A stretch of DNA of 5,500 bases from assembly GCA_948482865.1 (NCBI GenBank), contig CAOMHR010000112.1, positions 1-5,500 of the forward strand. Direction: 5' to 3'. The stretch comes from Christensenellaceae bacterium (GTDB lineage: Bacteria; Bacillota; Clostridia; Christensenellales; Borkfalkiaceae). A model generated the notes under the pieces. The model ran no database searches. It saw only the letters and a list, made by a program, of their open reading frames with translations, and was not told the DNA's origin. Positions 1 to 5,487 of the stretch are shown here, one piece after another; position 1 is the first letter of the stretch, and each line of letters starts with the position of its first letter. The translations under genes were made by a program, and so were the position numbers.

Positions 1-201
1 AATTGCTATCGCCGCGCCCACGGTGTAAGCCCATACGGCGTTTTCAAAACAGATAGGCTGTGTGCCGCGCACTATTTTGTCAACGTCAATGCCCTTTTTA
101 AGGGTGATATCCTTACATTCTTCAATCGTCTTTATTCCGTATTCTTTCAGCACGCTGAGAATTTTCTTTTCGCGTCTTTCATAGCTTTCAAAAAGTGCCA
201 T
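1..201 (-). CDS. GGGtGRT-family protein, N-terminal part (runs off the left edge)
   Basis: Reading leftward from an ATG at 201, 67 codons stay open to the window edge, so only the N-terminus is present. It opens MALFESYERR and includes GIDVDKIVRGTQPICFENAVW and AYTVGAAIAI; this opening and the QPICFENA..AYTVGAA block are what I recognise from the GGGtGRT protein family (named for a motif further downstream, not visible here). The start is well supported: AAGGAGGT on the minus strand (211-218) lies 9 nt upstream, inside the last codons of the preceding scaffold gene. Only 2 nt separate the two genes, so they are almost certainly one transcript and probably translationally coupled. The family commonly sits beside a NifU-like scaffold in Firmicutes, which suggests an iron-sulfur-related role, but its biochemical function is not established. 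A single cysteine (C51) is seen in the visible part. Family call fairly sure; function unknown. Confidence 0.85.
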   Translation of the reverse strand, partial: MALFESYERREKKILSVLKEYGIKTIEECKDITLKKGIDVDKIVRGTQPICFENAVWAYTVGAAIAI

Positions 202-203
202 AA

Positions 204-929
204 TCAGTCAACCTCCTTGTCGGTTCTGGGGTCGATATGTTTAACCGCGCCCTGCTCGGCTGAATATCTGCCGTAAGTTCCGATTGATTTTTCATACGCT
301 TCGTTGGGGGTAAGACCTTTCTTTATGAAGTCGGTCATTTTGCCGAGCGAAACAAATTTGTAGCCGCAAATTTCGTTGTTTTTGTCAAGCGCAAGCGAGA
401 GAACGTAGCCTTCCGCCATTTCAAGGTATCTTGCGCCTTTAAGCGCGGTTCCGTACATAGTGCCGACCTGCGAGCGCAGACCTTTACCCAAATCTTCAAG
501 TCCCGCGCCGATAGTAAGTCCGTCTTCGGAGAACGCCGACTGGGACCTTCCGTAAACTATTTGCAGGAAAAGTTCGCGCATGGCGGTGTTGATTGCGTCG
601 CAGACAAGGTCTGTGTTCAACGCTTCCAGAATGGTTTTGTGGGGCAGAATTTCCGCAGCCATAGCGGCGGAGTGGGTCATACCCGAGCAGCCTATTGTTT
701 CAACAAGGCATTCCTGGATTATACCGTCTTTTACGTTGAGCGAAAGTTTGCAGGCGCCCTGTTGGGGAGCGCACCAGCCGATTCCGTGTGTGAAGCCTTT
801 AATGTCTTTGATTTCCTTTGCCTGAATCCACAAGCCCTCTTCGGGAATGGGAGCGGGACCGTGTTCGAACTTGCCCGAAACGCCCTTGGCAACGCAAATC
901 ATATTTTCAACTTCTTTTGAATATTGCAT
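204..929 (-). CDS. NifU/IscU-like iron-sulfur cluster assembly scaffold protein
   Basis: A 241-residue cytosolic protein related to the NifU N-terminal / IscU scaffold, on which Fe-S clusters are built before transfer to target proteins. The core is roughly residues 45-130: the strand LNVKDGIIQECLVETIGCSG matches the IscU strand that ends in its GC cysteine (C81 here), and C110 in LVCDAI corresponds in position to the third IscU ligand cysteine. C53 and C60 (WCAPQQGAC) are candidates for the first ligand; C74 is extra. It is longer than IscU (about 130 residues), with extra N-terminal (1-45) and C-terminal (130-241) parts, as in the Firmicutes proteins annotated as scaffold next to GGGtGRT. 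The ATG at 929 is chosen because GGAGG (937-941, minus strand) lies 7 nt upstream; the ATG at codon 10 has no such site. It is the first gene of a leftward two-gene unit. Whether it is housekeeping or dedicated to its GGGtGRT partner cannot be told from sequence. Confidence 0.85.
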   Translation of the reverse strand: MQYSKEVENMICVAKGVSGKFEHGPAPIPEEGLWIQAKEIKDIKGFTHGIGWCAPQQGACKLSLNVKDGIIQECLVETIGCSGMTHSAAMAAEILPHKTILEALNTDLVCDAINTAMRELFLQIVYGRSQSAFSEDGLTIGAGLEDLGKGLRSQVGTMYGTALKGARYLEMAEGYVLSLALDKNNEICGYKFVSLGKMTDFIKKGLTPNEAYEKSIGTYGRYSAEQGAVKHIDPRTDKEVD

Positions 930-979
930 TACATGTCCTCCGGTTTTTTTGTGCGGCGTATACCGCTTGTTACTTGTAA

Positions 980-1008
980 ATTATATCATACCGTTTTAAT
1001 TAATTCAA
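980..1008 (-). promoter_or_regulatory. Extended -10 promoter for the scaffold / GGGtGRT genes
   Basis: On the minus strand TTGAAT (1008-1003) is followed after 17 nt by TATAAT (985-980), and the -10 is preceded by TGA to give TGATATAAT, an extended -10 element. Transcription would start near 973, giving a leader of about 44 nt. That leader has a small GCGG/CCGC hairpin (966-953) near its 5' end and then the GGAGG site for the gene starting at 929. The sequence match is strong; promoter activity is inferred. Confidence 0.75.
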
Positions 1009-1013
1009 TTAAT
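999..1013. promoter_or_regulatory. 15-bp palindrome over the -35 of the leftward promoter (candidate operator)
   Basis: ATTAATT-C-AATTAAT is a perfect 7+1+7 inverted repeat that covers the whole -35 hexamer (1003-1008) of the leftward promoter. This is a typical place for a repressor site. The sequence is only A/T in the arms, in an AT-rich spacer, so chance symmetry is possible. No particular regulator can be named. Confidence 0.4.
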
Positions 1014-1059
1014 GCGGCTTGAAAATTATAAATTTTTTTGCCGTAAGCTATAAAAAATG

Positions 1060-1087
1060 TTTACTGCGCCCGAAAAAGTATTATAAT
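1060..1087 (+). promoter_or_regulatory. Sigma-A-type promoter for mcsA-mcsB-clpC
   Basis: A perfect TATAAT (1082-1087) is preceded after 16 nt by TTTACT (1060-1065), a 4/6 match to TTGACA. Transcription would begin near 1094, leaving a leader of only about 25 nt before the mcsA ATG. I saw no CtsR heptad repeat (GGTCAAA type) and no CIRCE element (TTAGCACTC type) around it. The mcsA ribosome site is weak: AAAAGGT at 1103-1109, 9 nt before the ATG. Confidence 0.65.
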
Positions 1088-1118
1088 AAATATGTAAATC
1101 AGAAAAGGTAAAAAAACT

Positions 1119-1610
1119 ATGCTCTGCCAACAATGCAAAAAACACGAAGCCACGGTAAGTTACGTTGAAATTACCAACGGCAAAAAATTCGAATGTCATC
1201 TCTGCGCCGTATGTTACGCCGAGTTAAAGGAACAGATGCGCAAAAAAACACACGGCGAAGTATGGCCCGGTTTTATTCCGAGCAGAGTAAAACGCGCCAA
1301 ATTTTGCCCCGTTTGCGGCACCACATACGCGGATTACGAAAAAAGCGGGCTTTTGGGCTGCACAAGTTGTTACGACGTGTTCAAGGAAGAACTTCTGCCC
1401 TACATACGCCGCGTTCACGGCAAGGTAAACCACATAGGCAAAATGTACGGCAATACCGACGAACACGGTATGTACCGCCGCCTGAACCGTTTGCAGGAAC
1501 AGCTTGAAGAAGCGCTTGCCGAAAAGCGGTATAAGGACGCGGGCAGGCTCAACAACGAAATACAAAAAATTAAAAAGAGTATTGACGAAGGGGACGGTAA
1601 AAATGGATAG
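1119..1610 (+). CDS. mcsA: McsA, zinc-binding activator of the protein-arginine kinase McsB
   Basis: A 163-residue cytosolic protein. In the Bacillus system McsA binds and activates McsB and helps couple it to ClpC. Cysteine pairs are clear: C3-x2-C6 with C29-x2-C32 as the first zinc site, and C63-x2-C66 (CPVCG) with C81-x2-C84 as the second. C26 is a ninth cysteine just before the C29/C32 pair. The C-terminus (about 119-155) is a charged helical region with a UVR-type motif, RYKDAGRLNNEIQ, the class of motif also found in UvrB/UvrC and in the ClpC middle domain. Length and domain order are normal for McsA. It is the first gene of the rightward operon, and its last 8 bp overlap the start of mcsB. 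The regulator gene ctsR, which usually precedes mcsA in Firmicutes, is not upstream; a divergent iron-sulfur gene is there instead. Identification is secure from the cysteine pattern, UVR motif and gene order. Confidence 0.93.
   Translation: MLCQQCKKHEATVSYVEITNGKKFECHLCAVCYAELKEQMRKKTHGEVWPGFIPSRVKRAKFCPVCGTTYADYEKSGLLGCTSCYDVFKEELLPYIRRVHGKVNHIGKMYGNTDEHGMYRRLNRLQEQLEEALAEKRYKDAGRLNNEIQKIKKSIDEGDGKNG
1587..1594 (+). promoter_or_regulatory. Ribosome binding site deciding the mcsB start
   Basis: GAAGGGGA lies 8 nt before the ATG at 1603, inside the end of mcsA. It supports the 1603 start over a TTG at 1504, which would add 33 residues read from the mcsA coding sequence in another frame and unlike any McsB N-terminus. 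Confidence 0.6.
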
Positions 1611-2613
1611 AACTTCAGAAGGCATAGTCGTATCAACCAGAATAAGACTTGCCAGAAATATTGAAGGTTTTCCCTTTCCTTCGCATTTAAAGGATGAAAA
1701 ACAGGCGAAAGAGATTATAAGGCTGGTATCTTCCGGACTTTCAAAACTGGACGAATTCAGGCTTATGTATATGAATACGGTTACCGACGAGCAGGCGGTC
1801 TGCCTTATGGAAAACCACCTTATAAGCCCCAAACTTATAAAAAACAGAAGATATTCCGCCGCGCTTATAAACCGTGAAGACAACGTTTCTATAATGATTA
1901 ACGAAGAAGACCATCTCCGCGAGCAGACCATTGTAAAGGGGCTGGACTTGCGTCTGGCGTATGAAACGATGTCCGAGATAGACAATAAAATCGCAAACTA
2001 TATGAAGTTCGCCTTTGACGAACAACTCGGTTTTCTGACCGCCTGCCCCACCAATCTCGGCACGGGGTTAAGGGCTTCGGTTATGCAGTTTTTGCCCGCG
2101 CTGACTATGAACGGGCTTATGCCCAAACTGATACGCGGCATATCGCGGCTCGGGCTTACGGTGCGCGGTATTTACGGCGAAGGCAGCGAAGCGGAAGGTT
2201 ATCTTTACCAGATTTCAAACGAAGTAACGCTGGGCGTTACCGAAGAAGAAATTTTGACTCAGGTGGGCGAAGTGGTCAAAAAGGTCGGCGAGCTTGAAGA
2301 AAACGAACGCCGCGTCATTAAAACGGGACCCAAGGCTCTCGACATTCAGGACGAATGTATGCGCGCTTACGGAATACTTACAAACTGCGCAAAAGTTTCT
2401 TCGCAGGAGTTTGTAAGACTTGCTTCAAAAGTAAAACTCGGCGCGTGTCTTGGATTCGTGAACATTTCCGACGTCACCGAAATTGACGACCTGATAGTAA
2501 AAATGCGTCCCACGAACATAAACGCCGCGGCGCAGAAACCGCTGACTACCGTCGACCGCGATATTTACCGCGCCCAGTACGTAGCCAACGCGCTTAAAAA
2601 ATTAACCTTGTAA
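1603..2613 (+). CDS. mcsB: McsB, protein-arginine kinase
   Basis: A 336-residue kinase of the ATP:guanido phosphotransferase fold. The Bacillus enzyme phosphorylates arginine side chains on misfolded proteins, marking them for ClpC-ClpP. Visible motifs in order: STRIRLARN (11-19, nucleotide-binding arginines), NEEDHLR (100-106, with catalytic acidic residues E101/E102), CPTNLGTGLRASV (148-160, with the signature cysteine C148), YGEGSEAEG (191-199), and the C-terminal phospho-arginine-binding RDxxRA motif as RDIYRA (319-324). RDxxRA separates McsB from metabolic creatine/arginine kinases, so the call is secure. The protein is slightly short: the N-terminal segment of about 20 residues before the first conserved block in B. 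subtilis McsB is reduced to roughly 7. The ATG at 1603 overlaps the mcsA stop by 8 bp, implying translational coupling. The stop codon overlaps the ribosome binding site of clpC. All catalytic motifs I could check are intact. Confidence 0.95.
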   Translation: MDRTSEGIVVSTRIRLARNIEGFPFPSHLKDEKQAKEIIRLVSSGLSKLDEFRLMYMNTVTDEQAVCLMENHLISPKLIKNRRYSAALINREDNVSIMINEEDHLREQTIVKGLDLRLAYETMSEIDNKIANYMKFAFDEQLGFLTACPTNLGTGLRASVMQFLPALTMNGLMPKLIRGISRLGLTVRGIYGEGSEAEGYLYQISNEVTLGVTEEEILTQVGEVVKKVGELEENERRVIKTGPKALDIQDECMRAYGILTNCAKVSSQEFVRLASKVKLGACLGFVNISDVTEIDDLIVKMRPTNINAAAQKPLTTVDRDIYRAQYVANALKKLTL

Positions 2614-2618
2614 GGAGG
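2612..2618 (+). promoter_or_regulatory. Strong ribosome binding site for clpC, overlapping the mcsB stop
   Basis: AAGGAGG begins within the mcsB TAA and ends 10 nt before the ATG at 2629. An in-frame ATG three codons later (2638) would be 19 nt away, so 2629 is preferred. The overlap suggests coupled translation of mcsB and clpC. Confidence 0.75.
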
Positions 2619-2628
2619 GATTAATATT

Positions 2629-5148
2629 ATGGATTATATGGACAGATTTTCCGACAATCTGCAAAGGGTTTTTTCCATTGCGGAAGAAGCCGCAAAGGCA
2701 TACGGTTGCAGTTATATCGGCAGCGAGCATATCATTTTTGCCATGCTCAATTGCCGCGATTGCACCGCCAACAGAATATTGAATTCGTGCAACGTGAACA
2801 CGGCAATGTATAAAGAGTACTTTGCCCGCTCTATAGACAGACACTCGAATATTAACGGTTTGACTCCGCGCACAAAGCATATGATAGAGCGCGCGGTAGA
2901 GCTTTCCATTGACCTGAACGGCGAAGATTCGCTTGCGGGGACGGAGCATATGCTGCTTGCCGTAATGTCTTCTACCGAGTGCCTTGCAATGCGCATATTC
3001 CACGCGATAGGCGTGAATATGACCCAGCTTGCCAGCAAACTCGAACTTGCTATAAACAACGGCTCTGACGACGCGGAAGAAGAACCCGAAGAAGAGAGAG
3101 AGCCTTTTATCTTCGGTTCGCAAAACAAGGGCGGTAATCAAGGTAAAAATATTTTCCAGAAATCTGCCGAGCGCAAGAGCGAAGGCGGGCTTGACAAGCG
3201 CATTTTGCAGTACGGTACCGACCTGACCCAAAAGGCGCGCGAAGGCAAAATAGACCCCGTAATAGGCAGAAAAAAGGAAATAGACAAAATAATTCAGGTG
3301 CTTTCGCGCCGCACGAAAAACAACCCCGTTCTCATAGGCGAACCGGGCGTAGGCAAGAGCGCGGTAGTCGAAGGCCTGGCGCAGTCGATAATCAAAAACG
3401 AAGTTCCCGACCTGCTTAAAAACAAAATAGTATTTTCGCTTGACCTTGCGGGAATGGTTGCCGGCGCGAAGTACCGCGGCGACTTTGAAGAAAGGCTGAA
3501 AAACGCAATTAATTCAATCAAGAACAGCGGCAACGTAATACTGTTCATTGACGAAATCCACAATATCGTGGGCGCGGGTTCCACTTCGGACGGAAATCTG
3601 GACGCGGCGAATATTTTGAAGCCTATGCTCGCCCGCGGCGAGTTGCAGACAATCGGCGCAACCACCTTGGAAGAATACAGAAAATATATTGAAAAGGACG
3701 CGGCACTCGAACGCCGTTTTACCCCCGTGCAGGTTGAAGAACCCACGGTTGACGATACAATCGCAATTTTGCAGGGACTGCGCGACAAGTACGAAGCCCA
3801 CCACAAAGTGGTCATAACCGACGACGCGATAAACGCCGCCGCGCACCTTTCCGACAGATATATCACGGACAGATTTTTACCCGACAAGGCAATCGACTTA
3901 ATCGACGAAGCGGCTTCGCGCGCGCGCCTGAACAGTCTTAACAGCCCCGAAGAAATCAGGGAACTGGAAGAAAAACTTAAACGCCTTAATATGGAAAAAA
4001 ACAAGGCGGCAAAGGGCGAGAACTATACGCAGGCGCAAAAACTCGTAAACGAAATTAACGAAGTGCAGGAGAAGATTAACAAACTCAATTCCGACTGGAA
4101 GGGGGAAAAACAGACCGCCGCGCCCATAATAGGCAGTAACGAAATTGCCGACATAGTGAGCGGCTGGACGGGCGTTCCCGTTGTAAAACTTACCGAACAG
4201 GAGAGCGAAAAACTTCTTCATCTGGAAGAAAATCTTCACAAACGCATTATCGGTCAGGACGAAGCGGTGAGCGCAGTATCCCGCGCAATCCGCCGCGCGA
4301 GAGCGGGTCTTGCCGAACCAAACAAACCTATAGGTTCGTTTATTTTCGTAGGTCCTACGGGCGTTGGTAAAACAGACCTTGCCAAGGCTCTTGCCGAAAG
4401 TATGTTCGGCGACGAGCGGCTTATGGTGCGTCTGGATATGTCCGAATTTATGGAAAAGCACTCCGTTTCAAAATTAATAGGCGCGCCTCCGGGATATATA
4501 GGATATGACGACAACAACGGCGGACAGCTCACAGAAAAGGTGAGAAGAAAGCCTTATTCCGTCGTGCTTTTCGACGAAGTGGAAAAAGCCCACCCCGACG
4601 TTTTTAACGTGCTTTTGCAGATTTTGGACGACGGCAGACTGACCGACAGCAAGGGCAGGGTCATCAACTTTAAAAACACTATTATAATAATGACTTCCAA
4701 CGTGGGCGCGGGTCAGATTAAAAAGATGGCTAACTTCGGTTTCGCTAACCCCGAAAGCGACGGGTACGACAATATGAAGGACGCTATTAACGAAGCTCTG
4801 CGCGAACAGTTTAAACCCGAGTTTTTGAACAGACTTGACGATATTATTATCTTCCGCAAGCTGACCAAGGACGAAGCGGCGCAAATATGCACGAAGATTA
4901 TCGACGGACTTTCCGAAAGACTTAAAGCGAGAAACGTCACCCTTAAAATTACCGACGAAGCAATGACCAAACTTGTAGACGAAGGCTATAACGATATGTT
5001 CGGTGCGCGTCCGTTGAAAAGGATAATTCAGAAACGTATCGAAGACCGACTTTCAGATGAAATTTTGTCCGGTCACGTTCTTCCGGGCGAAGAAGTTCGG
5101 GTATGCGTGAAAGACGGAGAGTTTGTATTCCGTTCCGATAAAAAGTAA
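2629..5148 (+). CDS. clpC: ClpC, HSP100-type AAA+ unfoldase of the ClpCP protease
   Basis: An 839-residue cytosolic ATP-driven unfoldase that threads proteins into ClpP. Domains: a double Clp N repeat (about 1-145), with the two phospho-arginine-binding glutamates in GSEH (E33) and GTEH (E106); a flexible acidic linker (148-158); AAA1 with Walker A GEPGVGKS (237-244), pore KYRG (281-284), Walker B ILFIDE (304-309) and arginine finger LERRF (360-364); a short coiled-coil middle domain (about 440-492) with a UVR-like motif, as in ClpC rather than the long one of ClpB; and AAA2 with Walker A GPTGVGKT (575-582), pore GYIGY (622-626), Walker B VVLFDE (645-650), NRLD (734-737) and sensor-2 GARP (792-795). 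The ClpP-docking loop reads FGF (703-705), so it should pair with ClpP. Length is normal. Odd points: a CRDC (42-45) in the N-domain where relatives have REGEG-like sequence, and Tyr466 at the middle-domain position that is Phe436 in Bacillus-type ClpC. It is the last gene of the operon, followed by a hairpin. Confidence 0.96.
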   Translation: MDYMDRFSDNLQRVFSIAEEAAKAYGCSYIGSEHIIFAMLNCRDCTANRILNSCNVNTAMYKEYFARSIDRHSNINGLTPRTKHMIERAVELSIDLNGEDSLAGTEHMLLAVMSSTECLAMRIFHAIGVNMTQLASKLELAINNGSDDAEEEPEEEREPFIFGSQNKGGNQGKNIFQKSAERKSEGGLDKRILQYGTDLTQKAREGKIDPVIGRKKEIDKIIQVLSRRTKNNPVLIGEPGVGKSAVVEGLAQSIIKNEVPDLLKNKIVFSLDLAGMVAGAKYRGDFEERLKNAINSIKNSGNVILFIDEIHNIVGAGSTSDGNLDAANILKPMLARGELQTIGATTLEEYRKYIEKDAALERRFTPVQVEEPTVDDTIAILQGLRDKYEAHHKVVITDDAINAAAHLSDRYITDRFLPDKAIDLIDEAASRARLNSLNSPEEIRELEEKLKRLNMEKNKAAKGENYTQAQKLVNEINEVQEKINKLNSDWKGEKQTAAPIIGSNEIADIVSGWTGVPVVKLTEQESEKLLHLEENLHKRIIGQDEAVSAVSRAIRRARAGLAEPNKPIGSFIFVGPTGVGKTDLAKALAESMFGDERLMVRLDMSEFMEKHSVSKLIGAPPGYIGYDDNNGGQLTEKVRRKPYSVVLFDEVEKAHPDVFNVLLQILDDGRLTDSKGRVINFKNTIIIMTSNVGAGQIKKMANFGFANPESDGYDNMKDAINEALREQFKPEFLNRLDDIIIFRKLTKDEAAQICTKIIDGLSERLKARNVTLKITDEAMTKLVDEGYNDMFGARPLKRIIQKRIEDRLSDEILSGHVLPGEEVRVCVKDGEFVFRSDKK

Positions 5149-5160
5149 TCAGATATTATC

Positions 5161-5196
5161 AATTACCCCGCGCGGCAAAAGCCGCGCGGGGTAGTT
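5161..5196 (+). terminator. GC-rich hairpin after clpC, probable terminator
   Basis: Starting 13 nt after the clpC stop, TACCCCGCGCGGC (5164-5176) and its exact complement (5181-5193) form a 13-bp stem around an AAAA loop; with a G-U pair and two more A-T pairs it extends to 5161-5196. The stem is very stable, but the following run is only GTTTAGCG, not a real U-tract. It could end transcription weakly, or mainly protect the 3' end of the mRNA. Confidence 0.7.
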
Positions 5197-5230
5197 TAGC
5201 GTCTGTAACGGAAAAAACTATTGACGTTAT

Positions 5231-5281
5231 ACAATATATTGTGGTTGCGTACGCGGGTAACCACAATTTTAAAAAAATTGT
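5231..5281. promoter_or_regulatory. Cluster of palindromes upstream of the last promoter (candidate operators)
   Basis: Three symmetries nest here. ACAATATATTGT (5231-5242) is a perfect 12-bp palindrome. ATTGTGGTT (5238-5246) pairs with AACCACAAT (5259-5267) around a loop holding the palindrome GCGTACGC (5247-5254). ACAATTTT (5263-5270) pairs with AAAATTGT (5274-5281). ACAAT/ATTGT half-sites thus occur four times, ending 9 nt before the -35 hexamer. The position suits transcription factor binding. The middle hairpin followed by TTTT could also be a weak terminator for leftover clpC transcription. The regulator is unknown. Confidence 0.45.
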
Positions 5282-5290
5282 CAAAAAGTA

Positions 5291-5319
5291 TTGAAAAAAT
5301 AATTTTGCCGTGCTATAAT
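5291..5319 (+). promoter_or_regulatory. Near-consensus extended -10 promoter for the gene at 5488
   Basis: TTGAAA (5291-5296), a 17-nt spacer, then TATAAT (5314-5319) preceded by TGC, which makes an extended -10. This is the best promoter match in the window. Transcription would begin near 5326, giving a leader of about 160 nt before the ATG at 5488. Confidence 0.8.
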
Positions 5320-5336
5320 TCTTGTACCTATCCGGA

Positions 5337-5444
5337 TGTCATTTCGGGCGAAGCATAGAAATATCCTGAATCAAGAGAGATTCTTCGGCAGGCTCAGAAT
5401 GACAAAGTGGTGTTTAGAAAGATTAAACAACGCTTGGAATGACA
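5337..5444. repeat. Dispersed inverted-repeat element (GTCATTC...GAATGAC type) in the leader
   Basis: The segment is bounded by TGTCATT (5337-5343) and AATGACA (5398-5404), with an inner hairpin GAATC/GATTC (5368-5383) and AGATTCTTCGGCAGGCTC near the right end. This closely resembles a family of short repeats whose units read TGTCATTCTGAGC...GAAGAATCTC, which I recall as scattered between genes in many bacterial genomes. A second GAATGACA at 5437-5444 repeats the one at 5397-5404 in direct orientation, 40 nt away. Between them is an imperfect inverted repeat (5405-5416 with 5424-5435). No protein is encoded. It lies wholly between a promoter and its gene, so it would be transcribed as a structured leader. 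Membership of a multi-copy family is inferred from memory; only one copy is in the window. Confidence 0.6.
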
Positions 5445-5487
5445 GGTTAATAACAATAAATATATTTGGTATTTAAGGAGATACGAA

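Noticed and set aside
561..920. Plus-strand open frame opposite the iron-sulfur scaffold gene
   Set aside because: The minus-strand frame has clear NifU-like motifs and a ribosome site; this frame has neither.
1504..1602. Upstream TTG start that would lengthen McsB by 33 residues
   Set aside because: The added peptide is basic, unlike McsB N-termini, and is read from mcsA coding sequence in another frame; the ATG at 1603 has a suitable ribosome site.
1224..1985. Long open frame on the minus strand opposite mcsA/mcsB
   Set aside because: It is antisense to two well-identified genes, its translation is a low-complexity hydrophobic/serine/phenylalanine string with no recognisable motif, and no ribosome site supports it.
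2602..3231. 209-codon open frame on the minus strand opposite the clpC start
   Set aside because: It shadows the codon bias of clpC, shows no family resemblance, and would require a gene antisense to the ClpC N-domain.
5221..5249. Second promoter starting with TTGACG at 5221
   Set aside because: No acceptable -10 lies 16-18 nt downstream; the AT-rich TATACAAT is far too close.
5279..5296. Possible CtsR-like site (TGTCAAA followed by TATTGAA)
   Set aside because: The second half does not match the GGTCAAA heptad, and the region is explained by the -35 element and an inverted repeat.
5326..5487. T-box or other known riboswitch in the leader of the last gene
   Set aside because: The T-box core (GGGTGGNACCGCG) is absent and no riboswitch core was recognised; the leader is better explained by the repeat element.
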